Part shown: one piece after another, positions 8,777 to 18,333 of the stretch
How the letters are laid out: each line of letters starts with the position of its first letter
How positions within the stretch are numbered: position 1 is the stretch's first letter
Source of the DNA: Pseudomonas sp. B21_DOA
Lineage (GTDB): Bacteria > Pseudomonadota > Gammaproteobacteria > Pseudomonadales > Pseudomonadaceae
Length of the DNA: 64,000 nucleotides
Reading direction: 5' to 3'
NCBI GenBank assembly: GCA_030544685.1
Contig: CP086683.1
Coordinates: 744,001-808,000, forward strand
The notes under the pieces: generated by a model
Told to the model about the DNA's origin: nothing
Seen by the model: the letters and a program-made list of their open reading frames with translations, nothing else
Databases searched by the model: none
Position numbers and translations under genes: made by a program

Positions 8777-10270
8777 ATGTCCCTCTCCATTGTCCACAGT
8801 CGCGCCCAGATTGGCGTGGAAGCCCCCGCTGTTACCGTCGAAGTCCATCTGGCCAACGGTCTGCCGTCGCTGACCATGGTCGGCCTGCCCGAAGCGGCGG
8901 TGAAGGAGAGCAAGGATCGGGTACGCAGCGCGATCATCAATTCCGGGCTGCAATTTCCGGCGCGGCGGATCACCTTGAATCTGGCGCCGGCGGATCTGCC
9001 CAAGGATGGCGGGCGCTTCGATCTGGCGATTGCCTTGGGGATTCTGTCGGCCAGTGTGCAGGTGCCCTGCCTGACCCTGGATGAGGTGGAATGTCTGGGT
9101 GAGTTGGCGCTGTCGGGTGCCGTGCGGCCGGTGCGTGGCGTGCTGCCGGCAGCATTGGCGGCGCGCAAGGCCGGGCGGGCGTTGGTGGTGCCTCGGGCTA
9201 ATGCGGAAGAGGCGTGCCTGGCCTCGGGCCTCAAGGTATTTGCGGTCGATCATTTGCTGGAAGCGGTGGCGCATTTCAATGGGCACACGCCGGTCGAGCC
9301 TTACGTTTCCGATGGTTTGATGCACGCTGCCAAACCCTATCCCGACCTCAACGAGGTGCAGGGTCAGACAGCCGCCAAGCGCGCACTGCTGATTGCCGCC
9401 GCGGGGGCGCATAACCTGTTGTTCAGCGGGCCGCCGGGCACTGGCAAGACATTGCTGGCCAGTCGTTTGCCGGGGTTGCTGCCACCGCTTTCCGAATGCG
9501 AGGCGCTGGAAGTGGCAGCGATTCAGTCGGTCGCCAGCGGGGTGCCTCTGACTCACTGGCCGCAACGGCCCTTCCGCCAACCGCACCATTCGGCTTCAGG
9601 GCCGGCATTGGTCGGTGGCAGTTCGAAGCCGCAACCCGGTGAAATCACCCTCGCCCATCACGGCGTGCTGTTTCTTGATGAATTGCCGGAGTTTGATCGC
9701 AAGGTTCTCGAGGTGTTGCGCGAGCCCCTGGAGTCCGGGCATATCGTCATCGCCCGGGCCAAGGACCGCGTGCGTTTCCCCGCGCGGTTTCAGCTGGTGG
9801 CAGCAATGAATCCGTGCCCCTGTGGATATCTTGGCGAGCCCAGCGGCAAATGCTCGTGCACGCCGGACATGGTCCAGCGCTATCGCAACAAACTGTCAGG
9901 ACCGCTGCTGGACCGGATCGATCTGCACCTGACTGTGGCGCGTGAAGCGACCGCATTGAATCCGGCAGCCAAGCCCGGCGAGGACAGCGCCAGCGCCGCA
10001 GCACTTGTGGCCGAAGCGCGGGAGCGCCAGCAGAAACGTCAGCGCTGTGCCAATGCGTTTCTGGATTTGCCGGAATTGAAGCGTCATTGCAAGTTATCCA
10101 CAGCCGACGAAAAATGGCTGGAAGCGGCCTGCGAGCGATTGATCCTGTCGCTGCGCTCGGCGCATCGCCTGCTCAAGGTCGCGCGCACGCTGGCGGATCT
10201 TGAACAGGCCGATGCGATTACCCGCGAGCATCTGGCCGAGGCACTGCAATACCGGCCGGCGACACCTTAA
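8777..10270 (+). CDS. comM: YifB/ComM family Mg-chelatase-like AAA+ ATPase
   Basis: A 497-residue ComM/YifB protein. ComM is a hexameric AAA+ helicase that promotes branch migration during natural transformation in Vibrio and others; it is widespread in non-competent bacteria too. The N-terminal Lon-protease-like domain (residues 1-170, SLSIVHSRAQIGVEAPAV) is followed by the ATPase with Walker A GPPGTGKT, Walker B GVLFLDELPEF, the cysteine cluster NPCPCGYLGEPSGKCSCTP that probably binds zinc, and sensor motifs. An open frame extends upstream to 8660, but the ATG at 8777 with its Shine-Dalgarno gives the standard start. Its stop overlaps that of the converging DUF4432 gene. Confidence 0.95.
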   Translation: MSLSIVHSRAQIGVEAPAVTVEVHLANGLPSLTMVGLPEAAVKESKDRVRSAIINSGLQFPARRITLNLAPADLPKDGGRFDLAIALGILSASVQVPCLTLDEVECLGELALSGAVRPVRGVLPAALAARKAGRALVVPRANAEEACLASGLKVFAVDHLLEAVAHFNGHTPVEPYVSDGLMHAAKPYPDLNEVQGQTAAKRALLIAAAGAHNLLFSGPPGTGKTLLASRLPGLLPPLSECEALEVAAIQSVASGVPLTHWPQRPFRQPHHSASGPALVGGSSKPQPGEITLAHHGVLFLDELPEFDRKVLEVLREPLESGHIVIARAKDRVRFPARFQLVAAMNPCPCGYLGEPSGKCSCTPDMVQRYRNKLSGPLLDRIDLHLTVAREATALNPAAKPGEDSASAAALVAEARERQQKRQRCANAFLDLPELKRHCKLSTADEKWLEAACERLILSLRSAHRLLKVARTLADLEQADAITREHLAEALQYRPATP

Positions 10271-11481
10271 TGCTCAGTCAGATCAACCAGCGGTGCCTGG
10301 CGCACTTCGGTGTCGCGCCCGGCCTGAATCTCGGTCACGCGCTTCAAAGCGTTATCCACAGCCACCTTGTCCGCGAGGAGGGTGTAGCTGATCTGGAACT
10401 GTTTATGTTCTTTCGGGGCAATGGTCGGCACCAGGTTCAATGGCCGCTGATAGCGACGGTTGTAGGAAAAACTTGTCCCCGGCTCCAGTCCGGTGACGTA
10501 GCCCTGCCCTTGGGTATCAGTGTTTTTCCACAGCGAAAATACTGGCAACTGCTGAGTATTGAAGCCAACGGACACGCCGAGGCTGCCGGCCTTGTTGTGC
10601 AGCACGGTCAGCGTCTGCCCTTTGGCATCGGCATACGGCACGACGTTATAGACCGTTTCGTCGTAATCCTTGGTTGGCGCGCGATAGGTCTGCCAGTCGG
10701 GCAGATCGCCCTTGGCCTTGTCGTTGAACGGCGACACCTGCTTCACCGGCGCAGCGAATTTCGCGCCCTGCTCGAGAAACGGCGTGCTGAAATTGCTGTG
10801 ATACAGCGCCTGATATTCCTTCGCATAATCGCCGTTGTTGGTCAGGGTGTCGTTGAGGGCGAAGCTTGCGCTGCCCGGTTCGGTGACCAGTTCGGTCGCT
10901 ACCGAGAAATCGACTTTCTTGAATGCCTGCTCTTTCAGCTCGCCACGCAGCGTAATGGCATAGGGCGGCTTCTCGTCGATGTGCAGAGTAACGGCGCTGG
11001 CCGGTATGTTGGCGGCACGACCATGCAGAGTCAGCAGTTCACCGTTGTCCATACCGGGATGGCCAACCCACTCGTAGCCGCAACGGGTGACCAGTTCATT
11101 GAAGCCTTCCAGCCAACCCAGGCCACCGCGACCGTTGAGTTCGATGAACGCCGGGTTGACCACCTCTTTGACCGGCGAATCCCAGCCCATCCGAACGTCG
11201 CCCACCGAAGCCTGCAACACGTTCATGCCACGGGTCGGCACTACCGACAGCTTCATCGTGCCGTTATCGATATCGACAATGCTGACGCCCTCCTGACGAC
11301 CGCCATGCAGAGTACGCAGGGTCACGGAAAACGCTTTGGCGGTTTTTACGCCGAGTTGCTCACTGGTGATCGTCCAGTTCTTTGCCGGAGTATTGGCGTC
11401 GAGCAGGACATAGTCCCAGGCCATGGCGTGGGAAGCGGCAGAGAACGCGCCGAGGGCGACGAGGAGTTTGAGCGGGGTCAT
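10267..11481 (-). CDS. secreted DUF4432 family protein
   Basis: A 404-residue protein of the DUF4432 family, whose fold resembles aldose 1-epimerases (galactose mutarotase-like). Its substrate is unknown. It has a clear signal peptide (MTPLKLLVALGAFSAASHAMA, cleavage after AMA), so the mature protein is predicted to be periplasmic. Typical segments are VPTRGMNVLQASVGDVRMGW, GFNELVTRCGYEWVGHPG, LTLHGRAANIPA and GLEPGTSFSYNRRYQRP. The same frame is open back to 11598, but that extension is read from a REP element and should not be used as a start. The gene is probably monocistronic; its stop overlaps the comM stop. Confidence 0.85.
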   Translation of the reverse strand: MTPLKLLVALGAFSAASHAMAWDYVLLDANTPAKNWTITSEQLGVKTAKAFSVTLRTLHGGRQEGVSIVDIDNGTMKLSVVPTRGMNVLQASVGDVRMGWDSPVKEVVNPAFIELNGRGGLGWLEGFNELVTRCGYEWVGHPGMDNGELLTLHGRAANIPASAVTLHIDEKPPYAITLRGELKEQAFKKVDFSVATELVTEPGSASFALNDTLTNNGDYAKEYQALYHSNFSTPFLEQGAKFAAPVKQVSPFNDKAKGDLPDWQTYRAPTKDYDETVYNVVPYADAKGQTLTVLHNKAGSLGVSVGFNTQQLPVFSLWKNTDTQGQGYVTGLEPGTSFSYNRRYQRPLNLVPTIAPKEHKQFQISYTLLADKVAVDNALKRVTEIQAGRDTEVRQAPLVDLTEH

Positions 11482-11568
11482 GGCAGCAGCCTTTATTGGA
11501 GTTGTGCCATTTTTATAGCGCTGCGGAAACGTTTCAGCAAGTCCAAAGAAGCGGTGGGAGGAAAGCAT

Positions 11569-11657
11569 TCGCAAGCAGGCTCGCTCCCACAGGGACATCT
11601 GGCCTTCACAATATTTGTGAATTACGCCGACTACTGTGGGAGCGAGCCTGCTCGCGA
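11569..11657. repeat. REP doublet
   Basis: An inverted pair of REP units (TCGC-AGCAGGCTCGCTCCCACAG and its complement) around a 41-base centre, between the start of the DUF4432 gene and the end of the chemoreceptor gene. Confidence 0.88.
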
Positions 11658-11676
11658 TAGCTGTTTCAAAGATGCA

Positions 11677-13653
11677 TCAACGGAAGCGGTCAACCTCGGA
11701 ACGCAGATCCGCCGCCAGCTTCTCCAGCTCTTTAGCGGTGACAGCCAGGTTAGACACCACCTCACGCTGCTCGCTGTTGGCCATGGCAATGCTCTGCAAG
11801 TTGCTGCTCAGCAACGTTGCCGTGCTGCTTTGTTCCTGAGTGGCAGTGGTGATCGCGGCAAACTGCTGCCCTGCCGAACGGCTCTGCTCGTCGATCCGCG
11901 CCAGCGCCGAGGCGACATTGGCGTTGCGCGACAGGCCTTCCTGCATCAGCACGTTGCCCTGCTCCATGGTGCTGATCGCGTTGCCGGTTTCCTGCTGGAT
12001 GCTGTGGATCATGCTGGAGATTTCATCAGTGGCCTGACGGGTACGCGAGGCGAGGCTGCGCACTTCGTCCGCGACCACGGCGAAACCGCGACCTTGCTCA
12101 CCGGCACGAGCGGCTTCGATGGCAGCGTTGAGCGCCAGCAGGTTGGTTTGTTCGGCGATCGAGGTGATCACGCCGACGATGCCGCCGATTTCCTGCGAGC
12201 GTTGGCCGAGGGTGTTGATCACCGTGGCAGTGCTGTTCAGCGCACCGGCGATCTGCTCCAGCGACGACGATGCTTCTTCCATCGAGCTGCGGCCAATCTG
12301 CGTTTGCTGAGCGTTTTCCTGCGCCAGGCGCTGCGTCGCACCCATGTTGTCGGCAATGTTCAGCGACGTCGCGCTGAACTCTTCCACGGCGCCGGCCATG
12401 CTGGTGATTTCGCCCGACTGTTGCTCCATGCCTTCGTAAGCACCACCGGACAGACCGGACAGCGCCTGCGCACGGCTGTTGACCTCTTCCGAAGCGCGGC
12501 GGATGTGCTCGACCATGGTCGACAGCGCCTGGCTCATCTGGTTGAACGCACGGGACAGCTGACCGATTTCATCGTGGCTCGATACGTTCAGCCGCACACT
12601 CAGATCGCCCGCGCCCAACGCCTCGGCCTGACGCACCAGATCGCCCAGCGGGGCGAGTTTGCTGCGCAGCAGCCAGACCACGGAACCGACCGCGAGCAAC
12701 ATCGCCAGCAGGCTGCCGATCGCCAGTTGCGTACCGACGCTCCAGGTCACCGCGCGGATCTCGGCTTTCGGCATGCTCGCCACCACCGACCACGGGCCAC
12801 CTTCGAACGGCACAGCGATGCTATAGAAGTCTTCGCCCTTGTCGCTCCAGAACTCACCTTTGCCCGGGGTTTTCACCAGGTTGTTGATGGTCGGTACTGC
12901 TTGGTCCAGAGCTTCGACGCCGGCAATCGGCACCAGCCATTTGTTCTGCTCGTCGAGGAGCGCCAGCGAGCCGGTCTGGCCGATGCGGAAGCGCTTGAGA
13001 TTGGCGAACTGCGCGTTCTGCGCGTCGGTGTAGTCGAAGCCGACGTACAGCACCGCGATAATCTTGCCGCCTGCATCGCGTACCGGGGTGTACTGCGACA
13101 TGTAGTAACGCTCGAACAGCAGCGAGCGGCCGACATAACTCTGCCCCGCCATCAGCTTTGCGTACGCCGGGTTGGCATGATCGAGCACGGTGCCAATGGC
13201 ACGGGTGCCGTCCTGCTTGCTGACGTTGGTGCTGACACGAATGAAGTCTTCGCCGCTGCGCACGAATACCGTGGCCACACCGGCGGTCATCTGCTTGAAC
13301 TCGTCAACTTCCTTGAAGTTGTTGTTCAGCACCTCGTTGCCCAGGTGCAGGCCCGGGGTCTGCACGCCGGCCACGGTCACTGGCTGATCCGGGTGCACAC
13401 TCAAACCACTGCCGAAGCGCTTTTCGAACAGACCGCTCAAGCGCAGGGTGCTTTCGCGCAGCGTACCGTGGAAGGTACTCAGCTGATCGGCCAGCAGCCG
13501 GGCCTCACTGGCCAGATGCTCTTCACGGGTGGCGAGGTTGGCGGAATCCAGCGAACGCAAGGCGAACACCGTACTGCCGCTGATGACTATCGCCAGTATC
13601 ACAGCAAGGGCGAGGCCCAACTGCGAGGCGATCCGAGCACGAGGTTGAGACAT
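11677..13653 (-). CDS. methyl-accepting chemotaxis protein with Cache domain
   Basis: A 658-residue inner-membrane chemoreceptor. The first membrane helix is at about residues 12-32. A large periplasmic sensor of the single-Cache (Cache_3-Cache_2) type follows, containing [42 protein letters not shown] and a second sub-domain to about residue 300. A second membrane helix is at about 318-338, then a HAMP domain. The signalling hairpin tip is [20 protein letters not shown]. No CheR-binding pentapeptide is seen at the end. The ATG at 13653 has an AGGAG site; a longer in-frame start is less likely. The ligand is unknown. No che genes are nearby. Confidence 0.95.
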   Translation of the reverse strand: MSQPRARIASQLGLALAVILAIVISGSTVFALRSLDSANLATREEHLASEARLLADQLSTFHGTLRESTLRLSGLFEKRFGSGLSVHPDQPVTVAGVQTPGLHLGNEVLNNNFKEVDEFKQMTAGVATVFVRSGEDFIRVSTNVSKQDGTRAIGTVLDHANPAYAKLMAGQSYVGRSLLFERYYMSQYTPVRDAGGKIIAVLYVGFDYTDAQNAQFANLKRFRIGQTGSLALLDEQNKWLVPIAGVEALDQAVPTINNLVKTPGKGEFWSDKGEDFYSIAVPFEGGPWSVVASMPKAEIRAVTWSVGTQLAIGSLLAMLLAVGSVVWLLRSKLAPLGDLVRQAEALGAGDLSVRLNVSSHDEIGQLSRAFNQMSQALSTMVEHIRRASEEVNSRAQALSGLSGGAYEGMEQQSGEITSMAGAVEEFSATSLNIADNMGATQRLAQENAQQTQIGRSSMEEASSSLEQIAGALNSTATVINTLGQRSQEIGGIVGVITSIAEQTNLLALNAAIEAARAGEQGRGFAVVADEVRSLASRTRQATDEISSMIHSIQQETGNAISTMEQGNVLMQEGLSRNANVASALARIDEQSRSAGQQFAAITTATQEQSSTATLLSSNLQSIAMANSEQREVVSNLAVTAKELEKLAADLRSEVDRFR

Positions 13654-13840
13654 GAACAGCTCCTGGCCGAGCCACCGAATCCTCCTTGATCGCGGTAATT
13701 GCCCGGAAAATATTCTAATAATGGGGGTAGCGCAGAACCGGCACGACGGTTCCACATGCTCGTAGTCGGCGGTAAAACCGAATACTTGAGCACTTTGCGT
13801 GGGTATGGCGCAGTAGTGGCATTGTGCCGGCTCGAACGTT

Positions 13841-14761
13841 TCAGCTCAAGCGCTCTACCGTCGGCAGTTGCATGGCACGGACCTCGCCTTGCAGAAAGTC
13901 GCTGAGGCGGCGCAAACGTTCACCTCCCGGGCGTGGCTTTGGCCATACCAGGTAATAATTCAGGCCACTGGCGACGGCGGTCGGCCACGGCAGACTCAGG
14001 CGCCCCTGCGCGACATCTTCGGCAACCATCAGCAAATCGCCCATGGAGACACCGTAACCACGCGCCGCCGCAATCATGCCCAGCTCCAGCGTATCGAACA
14101 CTTGTCCGCCCTTGAGCGAGACCTGATCGGACAGCCCCATGCGCTCCAGCCAACTGCGCCAGTCGCGGCGATCCGGGGTCGGGTGCAGCAGTTCAGCGCT
14201 CGCCAGGCGCGCCACGTCCCAAGGTTGATCATTGAGCAGGTTCGGCGCGCCGACCGGAATCAGTTCCTCGGGAAACAGCAGGCTCGCTTCCCAGTCCGGC
14301 GGGAAATGCCCGTCACTGAGCAACACCGCGCAATCGAATGGTTCGTTGTTGAAGTCCACCGAATCGATATCCATCCACGCACTGGTCAGTTGCACCTCAT
14401 TGCCCGGCTGTAAATGGCGGAAGCGACTCAGCCGCGCCAACAGCCAACGCATGGTCAGGGTTGAAGGCGCCTTCATGCGCAGGATGTCGTCCTCGGCGCG
14501 CAAGGTATTGCAGGCGCGTTCAAGGGCGGCAAAGCCTTCGCGGATGCCGGGTAACAGCAGCCGCGCCGACTCGGTCAGTTGCAGGTTGCGCCCGCTGCGA
14601 TGGAACAGCCGGCAGGCGAAATGTTCTTCAAGGGTGCGGATGTGCCGACTGACCGCGCTCTGAGTGATCGACAGTTCTTCCGCCGCGCGCGTGAACGAGC
14701 TGTGTCGCGCTGCCGCTTCGAATGCGCGCAGGGCATACAACGGAGGAAGGCGTCGGGACAT
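13841..14761 (-). CDS. LysR-family regulator (GcvA-like)
   Basis: A 306-residue LysR-type transcriptional regulator. The N-terminal winged helix ([42 protein letters not shown]) is of the GcvA/AmpR subgroup. The C-terminal effector-binding domain is complete. The ATG at 14761 is chosen because GGAG lies 8 bases upstream; a TTG two codons earlier is also in frame. It is divergent from the MATE gene at 14921 with a 159-base shared region, so the pump is the obvious target, although that is inference from position only. Confidence 0.9.
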   Translation of the reverse strand: MSRRLPPLYALRAFEAAARHSSFTRAAEELSITQSAVSRHIRTLEEHFACRLFHRSGRNLQLTESARLLLPGIREGFAALERACNTLRAEDDILRMKAPSTLTMRWLLARLSRFRHLQPGNEVQLTSAWMDIDSVDFNNEPFDCAVLLSDGHFPPDWEASLLFPEELIPVGAPNLLNDQPWDVARLASAELLHPTPDRRDWRSWLERMGLSDQVSLKGGQVFDTLELGMIAAARGYGVSMGDLLMVAEDVAQGRLSLPWPTAVASGLNYYLVWPKPRPGGERLRRLSDFLQGEVRAMQLPTVERLS

Positions 14762-14920
14762 ACACAAAGCTCCAGTAGCGGGGATATAGCCAATCCGGCG
14801 GGTACGTTTCAGGATGAGTATTAATCATGCCACCCATCCTTTTTATCCCTTTGTGCAACGCCTGCCAAGCGCCGAGAATCGACGCTCTTCTGTTCCCTCT
14901 GAAATCAGGTGGTGATGACC

Positions 14921-16315
14921 ATGCGGCATCCTGTGCGTACCGAACTCTGGGCCATCCTGCGGCTGGCGGGGCCGCTGATTGCTTCGCAGTTGGCGCACAT
15001 GCTGATGGTGCTGACCGACACCCTGATGATGGCGCGCCTGAGTCCAGAAGCGCTGGCCGGAGGTGGCCTCGGTGCGGCGAGTTACTCGTTCGTGTCGATT
15101 TTCTGCATCGGCGTGATTGCAGCGGTCGGCACATTGGTGGCGATCCGTCAGGGTGCCGGTGACATCCTCGGCGCCGCGCGCCTGACCCAGGCCGGGTTGT
15201 GGCTGGCCTGGCTGATGGCCCTCGGCGCCGGGCTGCTGTTGTGGAACCTGAAACCGGTGTTGCTGCTGTTCGGCCAGACCGAAACCAACGTCAACGCCGC
15301 CGGGCAGTTTCTCATCGCCCTGCCCTTCGCCCTGCCCAGTTACTTGAGCTTCATGGCCCTGCGCGGTTTTACCAGTGCAATCGGCCGGGCGACGCCGGTG
15401 ATGGTCATCAGCCTCGCCGGCACCGTGGCCAATTTCCTCCTCAACTACGCGCTGATCACCGGCATGTTCGGCCTGCCGCAATTGGGTTTGACCGGCATCG
15501 GTCTGGTCACGGCGATTGTCGCCAATTGCATGGCACTGGCGCTGGCCTGGCACATTCGCCGGCATCCGGCCTATGACGCTTATCCGCTGCGCGCCGGTCT
15601 GTCGCGGCCGAACCGGCAATACCTGAAAGAGTTGTGGCGCCTGGGTCTGCCGATTGGCGGCACCTATGCGGTGGAAGTCGGGCTGTTTGCCTTTGCCGCG
15701 TTGTGCATGGGCACCATGGGCAGTACGCAAATGGGTGCGCATCAGATTGCACTGCAGATCGTGTCGGTGGCCTTCATGGTCCCGGCCGGGATGTCCTATG
15801 CCATCACCATGCGCGTCGGCCAACACTACGGCGCCGGGCAACTGATCGACGCACGCATGTCCGGGCGTGTCGGCATCGCCTTCGGAGCAGTAGTAATGCT
15901 CGGCTTCGCCCTGGTGTTCTGGCTGTGGCCGAATCAGTTGGTCGGCCTGTTCCTCGACCACAACGACCCGGCGTTTGCCGAGGTGATCCGTCTGGCGGTG
16001 AGCCTGTTGGCGGTGGCGGCGTGGTTCGAGTTGTTCGACGGCACGCAGACGATTGCCATGGGCTGCATTCGTGGACTCAAGGATGCCAAAACCACATTTC
16101 TCGTGGGGCTCGCTTGCTATTGGCTGATTGGCGCACCGGCGGCGTGGTGGATGGCGTTCCACCTCAATTGGGGGCCGACGGGCGTGTGGTGGGGCCTGGC
16201 GCTGGGGCTGGCATGCGCGGCGGTGAGCCTGACGCTGGCGTTTGAATGGAAGATGCAGCGGATGATTCGGCGCGAGCCAGTTGCAGAGAGGTTCGAGGCC
16301 ATCGGCGCGGATTAA
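14921..16315 (+). CDS. MATE family multidrug efflux transporter
   Basis: A 464-residue inner-membrane protein with about 12 hydrophobic segments, of the NorM-like MATE family, which exports cationic drugs and dyes in exchange for Na+ or H+. Typical stretches are AGPLIASQLAHMLMVLTDTLMMARL in the first helix, FLLNYALITGMFGLPQLGLTG, the second-half repeat LPIGGTYAVEVGLFAFAAL, and FDGTQTIAMGCIRGLKDAKT. The ATG at 14921 is placed 8 bases after AGGTGG; alternative GTG/ATG codons at 14909-14915 are too close to it. In P. aeruginosa the syntenic gene is a NorM-like pump. The downstream EAL gene converges. Confidence 0.93.
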   Translation: MRHPVRTELWAILRLAGPLIASQLAHMLMVLTDTLMMARLSPEALAGGGLGAASYSFVSIFCIGVIAAVGTLVAIRQGAGDILGAARLTQAGLWLAWLMALGAGLLLWNLKPVLLLFGQTETNVNAAGQFLIALPFALPSYLSFMALRGFTSAIGRATPVMVISLAGTVANFLLNYALITGMFGLPQLGLTGIGLVTAIVANCMALALAWHIRRHPAYDAYPLRAGLSRPNRQYLKELWRLGLPIGGTYAVEVGLFAFAALCMGTMGSTQMGAHQIALQIVSVAFMVPAGMSYAITMRVGQHYGAGQLIDARMSGRVGIAFGAVVMLGFALVFWLWPNQLVGLFLDHNDPAFAEVIRLAVSLLAVAAWFELFDGTQTIAMGCIRGLKDAKTTFLVGLACYWLIGAPAAWWMAFHLNWGPTGVWWGLALGLACAAVSLTLAFEWKMQRMIRREPVAERFEAIGAD

Positions 16316-16319
16316 GATC

Positions 16320-16393
16320 AAAGATCGCAGCCTTCGGCGGCTCCGACAAGGGAACACATTCCAAGGTAGGAACTGCCGAAGGCTGCGATCTTT
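16320..16393. repeat. inverted repeat, GATCGCAGCCTTCGGC family
   Basis: Two 19-base complementary arms, AAAGATCGCAGCCTTCGGC and its reverse complement, around a 36-base centre. It sits between the converging MATE and EAL genes, and its right arm overlaps the stop codon of the latter. Related copies are at 42117 and 44758. It may also act as a terminator. Confidence 0.85.
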
Positions 16394-18062
16394 AAATGGC
16401 TTCCACCGAAGCCTGCTGACTGGCTCCAAAGATCAGATATTCCACCAGATCCTCCAACGGCAACGGCCGGCTGATCAGATAGCCCTGCACCTGATCGCAA
16501 CCGAACCCGCGCAACAAATCCAGCTGCTCTGGCGTCTCGACCCCTTCGGCAACCACTTCCAGATGCAGGTTGTGCGCGAGGTTGATCATCGCGTGTACCA
16601 GTTTGCGGTTCTCTTCGCGCTGTTCCATGCCGCCGACGAAACTCTTGTCGATCTTCAGCAAGGTGATCGGCAGGCTGTTGAGGTGCACGAACGACGAAAA
16701 CCCGGTGCCGAAATCGTCCAGCGAGAAGCGCACGCCGAGGCGGCCGAGGGCGTCCATGGTCTGTTTGACCAGATCGCTGCGCCGCATCACCGCGGTTTCG
16801 GTCAGTTCGAACTCGAGCCACTGCGCCTCGACGCCGCGTTCGGCAATCAGACGGCTGAGCGTCGGCAGCAACTGGCTGTCCTGAAACTGCCGGAACGACA
16901 GGTTGATCGCCATGTGCAGCGGCGCCAGACCCTGTTCGCGCAACGCCTGCATGTCACGCAGCGCGCGAGCGATCACCCAGTAACCCAGCGGCACGATCAG
17001 ACCGCTCTGTTCGGCCAGTGGCACGAATTCGCTCGGCGGCAACAGACCGCGTTCGCCATGACGCCAGCGCACCAGCGCTTCAAGGCCGACAATCTGGCCG
17101 TCCGCAAGATTCAGGCGTGGCTGGTAATGCAGTTCCAGTTCATCGCGGCGCAAGGCCCGGCGCAGTTCACTTTCGAGGTCGGCCATGCTGCGCGCGTTGC
17201 GGTTGATGCGTTCGTTGAAGATATGAAAAGTGCAACCCTGTGTGCTCTTGGCCTGCTGCATGGCGATGTGCGCGTGCCACATCAGCGGATCGGCGCCGCC
17301 ATTGGCGCGGGCATGGGCGATGCCGAGGCTGGAACCGATCAGCAGACTCTCGCCGTCGACCCAATAAGGTTCGGCCAAGGCTTCGGTGATGCGTTCAGCC
17401 ATCCACTCGGCGCGTTGCGGCGCGCGGCGGGTGTCGATCAGCAAAGCGAATTCATCACTGCCCAGCCGCGCCAGTTGATCGCCGGCCTCCAGCTGACTTT
17501 TCAGCCGCGCAACAACTTGCAGAATCAAGCGATCGCCAGCCTGATGACCAAGGGCGTCGTTGGCATGGCGGAAATTGTCGAGATCGAGGTGGCCGAGAGC
17601 GAGACCGCGACCGTCGCCTTCGGCAAGACGCGCGGTGAGCAAGGTCTGAAAGCCCTGACGGTTGGCGATGCCGGTCAGCGGGTCCTGTTCGGCCAGGCGC
17701 TGCAAAGTGTTTTCCAGCACGCCGCGTTCGCGCACATGGCGCAGGCAACGCTGGAGCATGCCGGCATCGAGGGCGTCGAACACCAGCCAGTCGCTGACAC
17801 CGATCGGCGCGGTGGCCGGTTCGTGCTCCAGCAGCAGAACGGTCGGCAGGCTGCAGCGCCCGGGCGGCGGTTGCAACGCCGGCAGGGTCAGCAACACCGC
17901 GTGACGGTTGTCTTCGAACAGGCGGCTGACTGAATCCCAGTTCGGCGCGCTGATCAGCACCGCCGCGCTCCCCATCGGAGCCAGACACTCACGCAACAAC
18001 GCTGTCCACGCCGGCTCTTCGGCCAGTAGCAGCAAACGCAAGGGTTCGACAGGCGTAGACAA
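16392..18062 (-). CDS. GGDEF-EAL protein, predicted c-di-GMP phosphodiesterase
   Basis: A 556-residue cytoplasmic protein. Residues 1-115 look like a receiver-type fold with no clear phospho-acceptor Asp. A GGDEF domain follows (DPLTGIANRQGF) in which the signature is GSDEF, so diguanylate cyclase activity is doubtful. The EAL domain (about 295-545) is complete: EALVRW, NLSFRQF, ELTET, LDDFGTGFSS, KIDKSF, VVAEGVET and QGY, so it should hydrolyse c-di-GMP. The start is TTG at 18062 with AGGGAG 7 bases upstream. The syntenic P. aeruginosa gene PA5295, known as ProE, is an active phosphodiesterase affecting exopolysaccharide; the equivalence is inferred from position. Confidence 0.92.
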   Translation of the reverse strand: MSTPVEPLRLLLLAEEPAWTALLRECLAPMGSAAVLISAPNWDSVSRLFEDNRHAVLLTLPALQPPPGRCSLPTVLLLEHEPATAPIGVSDWLVFDALDAGMLQRCLRHVRERGVLENTLQRLAEQDPLTGIANRQGFQTLLTARLAEGDGRGLALGHLDLDNFRHANDALGHQAGDRLILQVVARLKSQLEAGDQLARLGSDEFALLIDTRRAPQRAEWMAERITEALAEPYWVDGESLLIGSSLGIAHARANGGADPLMWHAHIAMQQAKSTQGCTFHIFNERINRNARSMADLESELRRALRRDELELHYQPRLNLADGQIVGLEALVRWRHGERGLLPPSEFVPLAEQSGLIVPLGYWVIARALRDMQALREQGLAPLHMAINLSFRQFQDSQLLPTLSRLIAERGVEAQWLEFELTETAVMRRSDLVKQTMDALGRLGVRFSLDDFGTGFSSFVHLNSLPITLLKIDKSFVGGMEQREENRKLVHAMINLAHNLHLEVVAEGVETPEQLDLLRGFGCDQVQGYLISRPLPLEDLVEYLIFGASQQASVEAI

Positions 18063-18131
18063 GCTGACTCCCTAGACTCTGCAATGATGTAGGCGGGGCA
18101 TTATGCCGTTGTGCTGAACAATGACCAATGT

Positions 18132-18147
18132 GTTGTCTGATGACAAC
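18132..18147. promoter_or_regulatory. palindrome between the EAL gene and rep
   Basis: A perfect inverted repeat GTTGTC-TGAT-GACAAC, 70 bases upstream of the EAL gene start on the minus strand and 187 bases before rep. The short arms and 4-base centre suit a dimeric repressor site rather than a terminator. The binding protein is unknown. Confidence 0.45.
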
Positions 18148-18333
18148 GGCATCAAAACGTTATTTTGCGTCAGAAGGAGAACATTAGCCGCAAAATCCCC
18201 GCGCATCCTGCGTGAAAGTAACAAAACCGGCAAATCTGAATCGCGTGCTGCGTCACAAGTCGGACAGAGCAGCAGAAATCGCTGAGCCTGTTAAAATGCC
18301 GGCCCATTTCGTCAACGACTCCCGAATTTTCGT

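Noticed and set aside
8529..8873. 114-codon plus-strand frame upstream of comM
   Set aside because: Overlaps the comM start in another frame and has no homology-like features.
10270..13689. 1139-codon open frame on the plus strand across the DUF4432 and chemoreceptor genes
   Set aside because: It is antisense to two well-supported minus-strand genes. Long antisense open frames are common in high-GC genomes; its residues (many Gly, Arg, His, Gln) do not resemble a real protein, and it has no ribosome site.
14843..16429. 528-codon minus-strand frame over the MATE gene
   Set aside because: Antisense to a clear 12-helix transporter; unlike any family.
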